Below are positions 1-9,932 of a DNA stretch of 22,935 bases, piece after piece. Under the pieces are notes generated by a model. The model did not search any database and was not told where the DNA came from. It was given only the letters and a program-made list of their open reading frames with translations. The position numbers and the translations under genes are program-made. Source of the stretch: Gracilaria caudata (Eukaryota; Rhodophyta; Florideophyceae; Gracilariales; Gracilariaceae); NCBI GenBank assembly GCA_030374735.1, contig JASCIV010000361.1, positions 1-22,935 on the forward strand. The letters run 5' to 3'. Within the stretch, counting starts at the first letter, position 1; each line of letters opens with the position of its first letter.

Positions 1-1
1 G

Positions 2-901
2 AATACATGCGATGTAAACGCGACATGTACACGACATAGATACGATAATGTGCCAAACCAGGCATACATCAGACAATTGAACCTACACATCGGACATAGC
101 TTGTACATACACCGCGCAAATGTTTACCTGGGAACCGAGATGCTACGTTCAAGAGCTCAGATGTACTCAAAGGCGCTCAGCAGAGCTGGGGCTCCATTAG
201 ACAGGTGCATTTGTTTTATTGATTGTACAAAAGTATACATCTGTCGTCCAGGTGGGGACAACAACAATCAGAGATCGTGCCTCTCAGGAAACACTCGAAG
301 GCGCTGTTTGAAGTATCAGACTATCTCAACGCCAGATGGGCTCATCTTTCCGTTATTTGGTCCAATTGTGGGACGTCATCATGATATGATGCTGTTACGG
401 AGAAGCAGAATTGAACAGCACATGTCGGAATCCCTCATGATTGAGGGACTCCAGTACTACGTCTATGGAGATCCTGCTTACGATTGAATGCCTGGGCTAT
501 AGACTGCCTTTGACAGGGCCTTGGCAAAGACAGATCAGCAGGCGTTTAATACGTCAATGAGTGCCATCAGAACGGCTATAGAGTGGAATTACAAAGACTT
601 GAAACAACTCTGGATACGAAATGCTTTTTCGCGTCTGCTTGCACTGCGTAAGTTTCCCGTTGCAATGCTTCACATTGCTTCAGCGTTATTACTAAACTTC
701 AAGGTGTGAATAGAGAAGGGGGGTTGGGCAAGCCACTTCTTCCACTGTGAAGCCCCAGATCTCGACAACTACTGTATTCTCCGAAGCTCAGTTCAAGTGG
801 ACTACGAATGTTTCTGCCTGTTTGCCCCTATTGACGGTTATCGTGATGTAGATCGTCACGTGTCGGGTTCTCTTCGTATTTGGCACAGGCAATTGAAATG
901 A
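2..901 (+). pseudogene. PIF/Harbinger transposase (DDE_Tnp_4 type), 5' end outside window, three in-frame stops
   Basis: One reading frame runs from the window edge to TGA at 899-901, broken only by TGA 485-487, TAG 500-502 and TGA 707-709. The translation carries the PIF/Harbinger hallmarks: FIDCTKV (first catalytic Asp, codon 221-223), the stretch RRRCLKYQTISTPDGLIFPL followed by GRHHDM, GDPAYD (second Asp, codon 470-472) and RTAIEWNYKDLK (Glu, codon 581-583). After the third stop the frame continues with a His/Cys-containing tail (WASHFFHCEAPDLDNYC), which resembles the C-terminus of this family. The triad is therefore visible, although the usual FIDGT is FIDCT. The family cuts and pastes DNA with 3-bp TTA/TAA target duplications. 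Because the frame is preserved throughout, decay has been by point mutation rather than indels. There is no start codon in the window; the frame is open to base 2. Identity is confident; activity is very unlikely without stop suppression. Confidence 0.88.
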
Positions 902-2325
902 AATGAATCTGAACAATGTATCCGCCAGTTCAGAGAGTATGGGACACGTTTAAACTGCGATGTGTGTTTGCTTCTGCTGAAATTGGAAGCATGGGGAACA
1001 AATTTTCAGAGGTACTCCGCTCATTTTGACTGGTGATTGACATGTGATATCCGTTATCTTTTGTGCTGAAGCAACGTAATGGCGGGAGGCTCTGGTGTCA
1101 AACTTTGTTTGTGGGAAGCAGGTCAGTCACTGTATAACTTTTTAGAATTCTATTATATTCAGTCGAGCATCAGTGTCGGCGGAAACGAGAGGAGATGACG
1201 TAGTACGGCCAGTACATGTTAATCAATCGGTTGGACTGGTTCGGGTCAGAAAAAAAACTGTTTATGACATAAATGGCTTCTTTTGCTTTCTTTGAGGATG
1301 GCTTCAAGGTTCTCTTATATTGAATGGAAGAGGTTGAAGTCCTGTCTCCCAGATTACGTGGAGGGGCACTGAAGGAATGTACAAGGGTACACAGGTCGGA
1401 GTGCAGTTATGGAAAAGAAATGGAAGTGGTCACTAATTGGTTGCAAACATATTCATGCTAGGGAGTCTCGTGCTAAAAAGCTTTGGTCCATATGAATGCT
1501 GTGCAAGTACGATTCTTGAGAGGTTGAAGTACATCTCGATCTGACTTCAGTGAGTGGAATCCCCTTCGATTACAAGGAACAAACGAGCAATATTGACCAC
1601 TCAGCACATGTGATTGACGTCGTAGAACGATTTGTTGTCTGTAGAGACCAGTAATTTGTGCCGAACGCGACGTAAAACGCTTTGGAGGATCGAGGACGTA
1701 TTGGAATTATCGAAAGATTACTGGCTTCACGGGATAGAGAAAGTAAGATCTGAGAAAAAAGAATCATGATCTTTTGACTTCTCTCGTCGAAGGACTCTAT
1801 CCAACAGTGTGAGAACGTAGCCAGACACATATTGAGAAGGCGTTGATGGTTTTCTTGTTTTCAATTTACCAGATGACGTTACATCGAAGATTAGGAATAA
1901 GATGACTCGGATTTGGCGATGCGTTGACTGTCATGAGCATTCAATTCATATTTTTCATCAGTGAGTCGTTGACATAAGGCGAGAGAAATATAGACGTCCA
2001 CGAAAAGCCACCCATTCAAAGAATAGAGCACGGCATTTTTAATACACAACTTCGCCTTGAATACCCGAACACTGAACCGCAATAAATTCGATCTCCAAGA
2101 TAAGGAGGCAAACCTTGCCGTACAGCAGGTATAGTCGATGGAGGACAGTTGCCGCTGTGAGGGAAATCGGTAAACTGGAAAGCAGAACTCTTGCTTCTTC
2201 ATGTCCTGAAACTGATACGAGCATTAGATTTGATGGGTTCCACTATTGTGTATCGAGTTGGCACGGATATGATGAATACACGAGCTTTACCGAGAACGTA
2301 ATTAGAACTTTCTCAGGCAATAAAC
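902..2325. other. Interior of the presumed Harbinger element, no gene seen
   Basis: This stretch lies between the converging transposase and Myb-like ORF. Only short, overlapping open frames occur on either strand, none with a recognisable motif. An 11-bp string (GAGGTTGAAGT) occurs at about 1327 and again at about 1520, which is not enough to call a repeat family. No tRNA or hairpin terminator stood out. Confidence 0.5.
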
Positions 2326-3195
2326 TCATTGTAGTTTTTTGCTGAATGCTGCCATGATGTTCAACAAATGTTTCCGTTCTTGGATGGCTTGCTCGCGTTC
2401 TACCTTTTCTAATTCAAAACGCTTCTCCTCCAGAGATATCCGCCTTTCCGACTGAAGCTGCAAAGTTTCGTATCCCGCTATTTCCTTCTGCACACGGTCT
2501 TGTTCTATCTCCAATCTACGTTGTTCTATTTTGACCTTCTCCTCTTCCCGCATTTTCTGCTCTTTTGATTGCTCCAGAATCAGAGCTGTGATTGCATCAT
2601 CCGATTTTGTAGCCTCATGACGACATGATCTCTTGCTCCCAGGCTGCGACGCAGTATCAGTTTCTTCCGTCTTGCGTGTTGCAGAACTCTTTCGTTTGAG
2701 AGCCGTCTCCCTGATCATCTCACCCGCCTCAATAAGACTCTGCTCGTGTGCTGTAAGCTCTTCCTTTTTTATACGAGCAGCTTCCGCTTTCTCGTCAATT
2801 TCCGATATCAAATCATCAAGAAGTGTTTCTTTCTCGCCATATTCCTTAATAATGCCACTCGCCTTTTCATTATGTTGGTTCTGGTCCTTCCTTGCAGGTA
2901 CTAAACGCTTAAAGTGATCAATGAGGGTTTTCTTGCTTAGCTTGTTCATATACCAGAAAACCTTTTCTGGAACAAGTTTCAGAAATGTTGAGAGTACTCT
3001 ATTAAACAACTCATCTGTGTGGCCCCATTTTGGGATGTGAGCATCTGCTTCACGAATTGCACGAAGTAAGAAAAAATCAAACGTTTGTGAGAATCGAAAG
3101 CGTTTCAACTTCGAAAGTGGAGGACTCATCGATGGTTCGGAATTATGCGGTGCCATAGCGAAAGGGCGTTCAACTGATGAGCTATGTTGCTCCAT
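2326..3195 (-). CDS. Myb/SANT-like DNA-binding protein with long coiled coil, probable Harbinger accessory protein (ORF2)
   Basis: An intact 289-codon ORF starts at ATG 3193-3195. Residues about 35-105 form a compact helical domain rich in Trp/Phe and basic residues (FFLLRAIREADAHIPKWGH, then KTLIDHFKRLV). It is followed by an ASGIIKEYGEKETLLDDL segment of the kind seen after the trihelix/Myb-like domain of Harbinger accessory proteins in fungi and oomycetes. Residues about 130-285 are a strongly charged Glu/Lys/Arg/Gln heptad-like coiled coil, with a basic KRSCRHEATK patch near the middle that could act as a nuclear localisation signal. In PIF/Harbinger elements a Myb-like partner binds the transposase and the element ends and brings the transposase to the nucleus. 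Its convergent placement 1.4 kb from the transposase remnant fits that role. Unlike the transposase it has no stop. A host-derived trihelix factor is the alternative. Confidence 0.62.
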   Translation of the reverse strand: MEQHSSSVERPFAMAPHNSEPSMSPPLSKLKRFRFSQTFDFFLLRAIREADAHIPKWGHTDELFNRVLSTFLKLVPEKVFWYMNKLSKKTLIDHFKRLVPARKDQNQHNEKASGIIKEYGEKETLLDDLISEIDEKAEAARIKKEELTAHEQSLIEAGEMIRETALKRKSSATRKTEETDTASQPGSKRSCRHEATKSDDAITALILEQSKEQKMREEEKVKIEQRRLEIEQDRVQKEIAGYETLQLQSERRISLEEKRFELEKVEREQAIQERKHLLNIMAAFSKKLQ

Positions 3196-3857
3196 GTTGT
3201 TTGTGCAAAGACAAAACGGTTTCGCGATGTAGAATGCGGTTTAGATCAGCAAGCATGACGAGTTTTACGGCCCATGTGAGAGACTAAATTAGCAGTTGAA
3301 GCTCAGAATGCGTACGAGATGCAGCTCGTGAAAACCGCGTTATGTACGAGAGGTGGTATGAATATTTCGTACACAAAGTATACACGAAAGACAAGGGTGT
3401 TATTTGTAAGTTTTGTCTACCATAAACTCCCAACGAAATGGATTGCGTTAATCCTCTATTTACTAATGTACTTAGGTCATTGTTTAGTTCCATTACTTGT
3501 GCAAGTTGTTGTCATTTTCTCTATTTTGGAGGTCTGTGATATCTGTATCCATTTTAGGGAACTATGTGAGAAAGCTTTATCGGTTTTGGTTTAAGAGTTT
3601 TGTCTGCTATTCTTAGCAGTACTTTCGTAACTTTTCTTCTCATTTTTTGCTAAGACAGAACGTTACTTAGTCGTATTATATTTTTTGTTAAATCTTCTTA
3701 GAGTTTTTCTTACTACTATGTGCAACGTACTGTAGTGACACAACTCTTATTCAAAAAACTGGTCCGAAGGGTACACTTAGTAGGATGCGACATTTGCCAT
3801 GACGATCGTGTATGACAATGCAAGTGTATGCACAACAAAAAAGAAACTAAATTTATT

Positions 3858-3877
3858 TTAGCACAGTACAGTGCTAA
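3858..3877. repeat. Short inverted repeat (7-bp arms)
   Basis: TTAGCAC and GTGCTAA flank the 6-base loop AGTACA. It sits in AT-rich spacer. It could be a chance palindrome or part of a degraded element end. Confidence 0.3.
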
Positions 3878-3901
3878 TGACAATAGGAAATATTTTGAAT
3901 T

Positions 3902-4030
3902 TTAGAGAGACTTCCTGAGGTCCTTAATAATTTTGCGGACCTCACGAGAATTCGGCACTGAGTAATCGACCTTATCAAATTTATGGCTATAGTTCTGAGC
4001 AGCAATCCACCTAAAAGATCTACCAGCCAT
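3902..4030 (-). other. Short coding-like ORF, 42 codons, unidentified
   Basis: From ATG 4028-4030 to TAA 3902-3904 the minus strand encodes a peptide containing WIAAQNYSHKFDKVDYSV and ending in KIIKDLRKSL. Composition is protein-like (balanced, amphipathic C-terminus), and a stop lies just upstream of the start. It could be a small exon or a fragment of a lost transposon gene. No family is recognised, and an ORF of this length can arise by chance. Confidence 0.2.
3916..3944. repeat. Hairpin with 8-bp perfect stem
   Basis: TGAGGTCC (3916-3923) and GGACCTCA (3937-3944) are perfect reverse complements around a 13-base AT-rich loop. It lies inside the small minus-strand ORF. No function can be assigned. 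Confidence 0.4.
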
Positions 4031-4309
4031 CGCCTACGTTCCTTTTGAGGGCCTGGTTTTAAGTGTATAAAATGTTTCAACGTAGTATTCCAGTTTGTGC
4101 GGCAAAAGTCGCAAAAAATTTGGAAATTAACTTTTTTCGATAGAGCAATACAGGCCTTTCACTATTATTATGTTCTTCCCAAGATACTTTACGTTTGTGT
4201 TCCTTACAGTAATAGCATAAATTAGAATTATTTTTGACGTAAACATTTTTGTGAGTGGTTGTAATATAGGATCCTTTTCTTCAGAATTAGTGCAGCCACT
4301 ATGTTTGGC

Positions 4310-4520
4310 TGTTGTTCTCTGTTGTTTGCAGCACGCCACTGGCACACGCACCTTACGCAAGCCCGTGGCGACTGCGGGGCACGGCTCGCACCTTCTGCGG
4401 ACCTCCGGTCAGCGGGAGATCGACGTTCTAATAAAGTCCCGTCTGGACTCCCCGCGGAGTAGAGGCCCCGGAAGGAGACCAGACGGAGGGAACCCTTTGT
4501 CCCTGCATTGTGCCTTCTTC
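4310..4520 (+). repeat. Left copy of a 211-bp structured repeat (LTR-like) flanking the copia element
   Basis: It is homologous in direct orientation to 10742-10953. Shared blocks include TGTTTGCAGCACGCCAC, GTGGCGACTGCGGGGCAC, TCTAATAAAG, CCGTCTGG and TTGTGCCTTCTTC. It begins TGTTGTTCTCTG and contains an AATAAA signal at 4430-4435. CCGTCTGG (4439-4446) and CCAGACGG (4479-4486) form a perfect 8-bp stem around 32 bases. Position at both sides of a copia-type element and the polyadenylation-like signal suggest a short LTR. Neither a clear CA end nor a primer-binding site follows, and integrase coding sequence abuts it directly, so the 5' internal part has been deleted or the repeat is a separate inserted element. 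Confidence 0.55.
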
Positions 4521-6151
4521 GCTATGATCGCTATGCGACTCCTTCAAGACGCCAACTATTTCTCCGCGACGCGCAATACTGAGTTCACCTACATGGAAAT
4601 TCTCTCGAGGGCAAAGTTTCTCAGTAATGTGATGTACGGCGGGCGCAGGATGAGCAGTTTCGAGTTAGTGCGCGGATACACCCCAAGTTTGATGGGAGTA
4701 CCGCAGTCGACAGTTACCGAAGAACTCGTCAACGCCTATAACGAACAGGCCGCTCGTCGTGCCATTCACATCCTACACAAAACTCGTAACCCGCGCATTC
4801 TTCCACAGTCTCATTTCCCAAAGCATACCCTAGTATATTACTTCAAGAGGGGTTCAAAGTTTGGTACTTGGAGGGTCGGATATGTTCGTGAAGCGCAGGA
4901 GCACTCGCTACTGCTCTCGTCGAACGAGCTTCACAATGGCCCGAGCATTCGCGCTGCCTACGTAGACGTTCGCTTGGTCCCTAAGTCGGTACTTCTTGTC
5001 GAATTCGATCAAATGGGTTACAACTCGCCGTTATCTCACGGACTCGTTGAAGACGACAGAAATGTCTCTACCTCTGCTCCGCATAAGGACACACCAATCT
5101 ACGAGCCGATTTTCTCCAACCCAAGTGGACATGATGGCTCTCGCAAGAGAGGGGCGGTAAGGTTCCTTCTGAATGAAGAGGCTACCCTCTGGTCTTCTCA
5201 TCCTAATGTGCGATCGCTTTTGGCTGGGGAGAAGCCGACTGTGGTCAACCTTCCTTGTAGGGACATCGGATCTTCGTACGATCCACTGCGTTCTGATAAG
5301 GATACTGGCTCTACCGCTATTACCGCCGCTCCTTCCTCGGTTCAACTTGACTCTTCCGAGCAAGAAATACTTAAACAGGCCCTCAGCGCCGTTGGCAAGG
5401 AACATGTTTCTGAGTTTCGTACTCAGTTCCTTCCTCGTTGGGTGGTGGATAAGGCGAACCAAAAGGAGAAGTCAGTGTATCACGGGAGCTTTGAAGAAGT
5501 TCACCGTTCCTCCCTCCCGAAGTACGCGAAAATCGTCACTTCACATCACTTCTTTTACATGAAGGACGATGGAGAACAAGGTGCTCTTCGTCTAAAGTTT
5601 CGTTTGGTTCTCCATGGGAATCGAGATAGGGAGAAGGACGGCATTCAAAAGGACTCCTCTTCAGCCCAATTCCCCATTATCCGCGTGGTACTTTCCATTG
5701 CTTCGATACTTGGGCTCCCGCTTGCCACCTTAGATAATAAGGGGGCGTATCTCCAAGGCGGTGAGCTCACTCGCAACATATATATGGTACCCCCACGAGG
5801 ATGGGCGCAGCCCGGTCACGTCTGGAAACTGTTGGCGCCGACCTACGGTCTTGTCGAATCTGGTCGACTATGGCAACTGGCTTTCGAAAAGTGGATGTTC
5901 GAGAACAACATTGAGCCCGTTACCGGCCTCCCGCAATTATTCGTAGTTCGGAATGAACACCGCTTCATTCGCCTCGCGTTAGCCAAAGTCGTGGACGACA
6001 TGCTTCTGACGGAATCATTGGCCGACCTTGAGGATTTCCATCAACATATCGCTGAGAGGTTCACGGTTGCGAAGTTCGACACTTCTAAGGAGCTTATCTT
6101 CAATCGACTTCGGATTTCCGGCGACGACGATGGCTCGGTTTCTGCGAATAT
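4521..6151 (+). pseudogene. Ty1/copia-type pol, first part: integrase C-terminus and reverse transcriptase
   Basis: The open frame (formally 4251-6209, running through the left repeat) becomes copia-like just after the repeat. Around 4590-5000 it shows the end of the integrase core and its C-terminal region (SSFELVRGYTPSL, then GTWRVGYVREA and DVRLVP). The RT domain starts near 5520. It shows LDNKGAYLQGGEL with the first catalytic Asp at 5733-5735, MVPPRGW, KLLAPTYGLVESGRLWQL, and VVDDML with the paired Asp codons at 5994-5999 (usual form YVDD). Gag, protease, the integrase zinc finger and most of the integrase core are missing. The frame stops making sense at 6152, where an 883-bp element is inserted; pol resumes at 7040. 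RT copies element RNA into DNA. This copy cannot be autonomous. Confidence 0.9.
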
Positions 6152-7034
6152 TGTAGTGCACTGGGAAAACCCAAAACACACCAGAAGTTCGGGATCTCGT
6201 CCTCTGTGAGGGTAGCGAGCTGGGAGAGCCTCTCCAGACTGACACGGCGAAGCCGGGGTGTAAGTCCGGGGTCAGCATTCACGACTAGAGTCGGAGAGAT
6301 ACGAGGTACACATCGTAGACGGTTACGGACCACGAATGTGGGTATAAGGTTCCTCCTTACGGAGTATGATAACCCGTATAACGGAGAGTGCGAGGAGCCA
6401 ATAGGGCTACGAGCACAGGACGAAATTCGCGAAAAAGCCAAAGACGGCGAAAGAACAACCACAGAAAGTGGGAATACAACAAAGAACACGAGCCTCGAGG
6501 GCAACGGAGAACAGTCACGAGATATCGAAAGACAACTCTATACAGGGGCGAGAACACGGTGTATACCAGGATAACAGCCGGTACAGAACGGTAAAATAGA
6601 TAGTGTCTCTAGACGCGCAAAGGGCGGTGATAGTCCGAACACTACTGGCGCGCACACTCCGCGGGGAGGTAACGACACGCCGAGGCGGAAATCTATTAGA
6701 GCGAAAACATGACTTAGTCGGGAACCCCTTGGTTCGGACTCAGTCGGAACCCCTTGGTTGGGGAGGTTTACTTGGTGGCGAATGCTTGGGGGTGAGCCAC
6801 TATGTAGTGTGTCTACCTCCCTACACTAGGTGTAAAATATCTAAATAAATATCTAAATTACCGGCAATGCTGTGCCAGCCATCCAGTGCAACCGTGATAC
6901 ACGCGGGCCAAATCCCAGCAATGCGCGCCATCGGGGTGGATGAGGGCCCGCCCGTAGCAGTAGTAAGCATCGCAATGCGCGGACGCAAAAACGACCAAGT
7001 CGGTGAAATATGCCCTCAGAGATGTTGCACTACA
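6152..7034. mobile_element. Solo-LTR-like insertion A in the copia pol gene (883 bp, TSD AATAT)
   Basis: The element starts TGTAGTGCAC and ends GTTGCACTACA, giving 9-bp inverted ends with TG...CA termini. It is flanked by AATAT at 6147-6151 and 7035-7039. Removing it with one AATAT rejoins pol in the same frame (insert plus duplication is 888 bp, divisible by three). It carries no protein gene. Landmarks shared with element B at 9076-9932 are an AGAGCC...CTCCAG block followed by GCCGGG...GTAA(G/A)TCCGG, the string GGAGGTTTACTT (6762-6773), a purine/A-rich middle, and an AT-rich block near 6830-6860. A direct repeat AACCCCTTGGTT lies at 6723-6734 and 6748-6759. TG...CA ends and 5-bp duplication fit a solo LTR or TRIM-type element; a DNA transposon with 5-bp duplication is the alternative. 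Confidence 0.75.
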
Positions 7035-7039
7035 AATAT

Positions 7040-7866
7040 GGAGGAGTACATGGGACGGAATTGACAAGCTTTCCATATCCCGTCAATGTCGTAAGTCTTT
7101 TGACTCCCTTTGCACCGAAGCTGAACGTACTGCGTCTCTTGGCCTCACCGGATCCCTTAACTTCCTTGGCCACGAGGTCCTTCCACAGGCTTCATTCGCA
7201 GATAGCCATCCGCCGCAGCGCACCTCTAGACTTCTCGTCTCTGATTTACTCCTCGCCAATCAAGTGTTGGGTGAGTTACAGTCTCTCCAGCCACGCCTTC
7301 AATACCCTCGCCCTTCTTCGCTCTCGCTTAATCCCCGTTATTTGGCCTTCTCGGACGCAAGTCAAGGAAAGGGTTCAAATGGGCAGACTGGGTATGTTTC
7401 TTGGCTGTTCCTGCCTGCGGGGGGTGGATCGGCGATATTTAACGTCCTTGATTGGACAAGCTCGAAGCAGGCGAGGGCGTTCTTCAGCTCAATAGGATCA
7501 GAAATCCTGGCCGCCGCTCTCTCTGCAGATCGTGGGTCCCTAATATCATCGTGCATGAAAGAGGTATATGGAGCAGACGCCGGTCTTCCGCTTGTGTTGA
7601 CCGTTGATTCTGATGGCCTATACTCGACCATAACTACTTTGCACGAAGGCAAATATTATCGTCTCCGCCCTACGGTTGCGCGTCTCCGTGACTCATTTGA
7701 AACTGGAGAAATATCTGTGTTCCAGTGGATAAAGTGTATGCAAAACCTTGCGGACGCTTCAACGAAGAAGAACGTTGTTACGTTTCGCCGCCTCAACCAT
7801 ATCATGGCAACAGGTATCCTTGACGTTGCAATGTTGGAAAACACAAAGCGCGTTGCGAACAACTAA
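7040..7866 (+). pseudogene. Ty1/copia-type pol, second part: RT-RNase H connection and RNase H
   Basis: Pol continues from 7040 in the frame used before element A, then needs loss of one base near 7059-7062 (run CGGAATTGAC) to enter the long frame ending TAA 7864-7866. That frame shows KLSISRQCRK, the LTGSLNFLGHEVLPQASFA connection segment, and an RNase H domain. The domain has SDAS (Asp 7354-7356), SSIGSEILAAA (Glu 7501-7503), VDSDGLYST (Asp 7606-7608) and NLADASTK (Asp 7753-7755), so all expected acidic residues are present. RNase H degrades the RNA of RNA/DNA hybrids during reverse transcription. The minus-strand ORF that follows ends at 7863, so the two stop codons overlap. Lesions: one insertion and one single-base frameshift. 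Confidence 0.9.
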
Positions 7867-9075
7867 GCATCACTCTTCGCTCTACAAAAGACAACCCTAC
7901 GCAGTTCCATTATTTTCACGTTATCGCTTTGGTCGCCAACGCAGTCCTGCACCGCCTCTATTGTGAGTTTCATCGGAAATGGCTCCACTGCGTCAAGAAT
8001 CTGTGACTCATTGGCATCTCTACACATCACGTGGTCGAGGTTTGTAGCCCTCAACCGCACCAAGAATACTCTATCTCGTTGCTCCGCAATCCATTGTAGC
8101 CTCCTTCCTTTCGGCGGTGGAGGCTTCACTTTGTTGATTTTACATGGCCCGCTCTTTGTTGCAGCCAACTTGCTGCATTCTTGAAGTTCATTAGTGCAGG
8201 CACTTCTTCCGAAAGTTAGGTGTACGTCGTGTAACGCCACCTTGGAACTCTAGCACATGCATTAACGGTTGACGCTGGTAAACAAAATTATTTGTCTTCG
8301 TTACCATCATGCTCTCGTCCACCAAGTGATGGCGTGCCGTGCACTCGAAATGTGGACGATGACCTGGGCTCGATACTCGTACCGGTATTCTTGGGTTTGA
8401 TGCACAGTGAGCATCCAAAGAATCAATATTTGAGGTCGTCGGAGCCGGGACCATGGAGATCTGATTCCCGATTCGACGCACCTCGCACCTTATGGGTCCA
8501 CTCCAAATCTTTTGGCTCACAAGTGCTGCTGCGAGCCCCGGGCCTCCTATGCTGTTAAGCACAACGCGAGACCATCCCCAGTATGGTTCGTCTGCATTTT
8601 GTCCATAGTATGCAGGCCCTGTGTACTTTCTTACGCCCTTTTCTCCGGGCAATATGCAGTCCTCCCCAACAAACATTATATTGTCGATGGACCAAATTTC
8701 ATTCGAATCGTGATCATACAGGCCATATCTCTGGGCGCATTCGTGGTCCAGTTTCTGGCCTGGGCGTGCACTGCAGCACTCGTGAATCTCTTGGCCAACG
8801 ATTTCTATGTACTCTCGTTGACTGCAGTGGCGAGTTCTGCCATCTGCATGTGCAAGGTGATACATTTCGGGCTCCTTCCAAACTTCCTTGACGACACTCA
8901 CAACGTCTGACATGCACCATTCATCGCTGCGGATTTCATTGCGCCCCACTTTCTCCGCTGCGTTGTTTTTCGCTTGCTTGTCGTACACCACAACGAATCC
9001 GGTGCGCCTCTGTCGCCTTGGATATCGCCCGGCTTTGTCAGTCTTGGAGTTTAGGTTTTGTTCGTCGTCTGCTGC
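7863..9075 (-). pseudogene. Antisense ORF of the copia element, C-terminal part, function unknown
   Basis: On the minus strand a long frame runs from inside element B to 8191. A second, overlapping frame (8240 to TAG 7863-7865) appears to continue it after a frameshift near 8230. The host-derived part begins at 9075 with a DDEQNLNSKTDKAG-like segment. It continues with SDEWCMSDVVSVVKEVW, several Cys/His residues (QREYIEIVGQEIHECC) and Trp-rich segments, and ends in a basic stretch (VKPPPPKGRRLQW). No family is recognised. It lies exactly between RNase H and the right repeat, so it may be an accessory antisense ORF of the retrotransposon. Antisense ORFs after pol are known in some plant LTR retrotransposons. 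A captured or pre-existing host gene is the alternative. Confidence 0.45.
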
Positions 9076-9932
9076 TTGGTGCAAAACTACTGTGGCGCAG
9101 ACAAAAGCCGCCTCGCGGAAGAGATGCACCCAAGGTGTCCGGCCTTGCTCCCTTGAGGGGCAGGTCAGCGGTAGAGCCCTCCAGTAGGGTCCGTGCGAGG
9201 CCGGGCGTAAATCCGGTGGACCCCGTACTACGGTGTAGTCGGAGGAAAAGAGGGGCGAATCGACGATGCCAAGCCGACGATGTTGGGCGATATGCACTAT
9301 TGCGCAGTATCCGTAATCACGGCAATGATCCAAAAGATCAGCGAACGAGCCGCACTAGCGGAGCACAGACTCGTCTGAGCGGGAATATGTCACGTGACAA
9401 TGGGTTCAATCCTGAATATCAGGCCAGAGTGCAAGAGCCGTATGACGGAAATAATAACAAGAAAACAAAGAAACAAAGAGAAGAAAGGCCGTAATGACGG
9501 TTCAAGTAGCTCTTCGGTGGTAGAGGTGGTTGGCTTCTCCGTATCACGACGGCACTCCCCGCGATGGAGCTAGATCCGTGCGCAAGCGGTAAGAAGTCAG
9601 AGCCAAGGCCTCCTTGGAGGTTTACTTCCCCGTACAGTGGCAGGGGTCGCCACTATATATACGGCTAACAAAAATATCAGTAAACTATCTAAGTCATCCG
9701 ACGCTGCCGGCCACTACAGTACACGTGGCAATCTTGCCGTCCCTTGCCATGGCGCATCCGCCAATGCGGCCTATTGCACACGTGTGCAATGCACACTACC
9801 CTTCATAGGGAAACCCCAAATATGGGCCCAATAACTAGTGCACCCCCTCTATTGAGGGCGTCACCACCGGAAACGGTAACCAAGCCAAAAAAGGCAAACG
9901 AGCGCATAACCAAGAGGGCGTTTTGCACTACA
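9076..9932. mobile_element. Solo-LTR-like insertion B in the antisense ORF (857 bp, TSD GCTGC)
   Basis: It starts TTGGTGCAAAAC and ends GTTTTGCACTACA, flanked by GCTGC at 9071-9075 and 9933-9937. The left terminus is a degraded form of the expected TGTAGTGCAAAAC. It is related to element A, sharing the AGAGCC-CTCCAG block with GCCGGGCGTAAATCCGG near 9174-9215, a purine-rich A-run region at 9449-9488, GGAGGTTTACTT (9616-9627), a TATATATA box (9654-9661) that could be a promoter, and the TTGCACTACA end. Similarity is patchy, so A and B are different families or old copies of one. No protein is encoded. Removing it with one GCTGC joins open minus-strand frames on both sides. Confidence 0.72.

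Larger units (their letters stand above)
3196..4309. other. AT-rich spacer between the Harbinger-like genes and the copia element
   Basis: No convincing gene is present. The stretch holds two short hairpins (3858-3877 and 3916-3944) and a 42-codon minus-strand ORF at 3902-4030, described separately. The right end of the Harbinger element should lie here, but without its left end, which is outside the window, the terminal repeat cannot be matched. Confidence 0.4.

Noticed and set aside
6206..6848. Arg-rich ORFs inside element A
   Set aside because: They are short and overlapping and start within the inserted non-coding element; composition follows purine-rich repeats and no motif is present.
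8512..8910. Plus-strand ORF with hydrophobic segments resembling a membrane protein
   Set aside because: It is the complement of the longer, more protein-like antisense ORF, and hydrophobic shadows are common opposite charged helices.
9435..9503. Group II intron domain V-like stem in element B (GAGCCGT ... ACGGTTC with an inner GACGG/CCGT)
   Set aside because: The terminal loop is 40 A-rich bases instead of a short tetraloop, element A lacks it, there is no maturase, and TG...CA ends with 5-bp duplications explain the insertion better.
6152..9932. Elements A and B as CACTA transposons because of the TTGCACTACA end
   Set aside because: CACTA is not at the outermost position of the termini, duplications are 5 bp rather than 3 bp, and no CACTA transposase or subterminal repeat array is visible.
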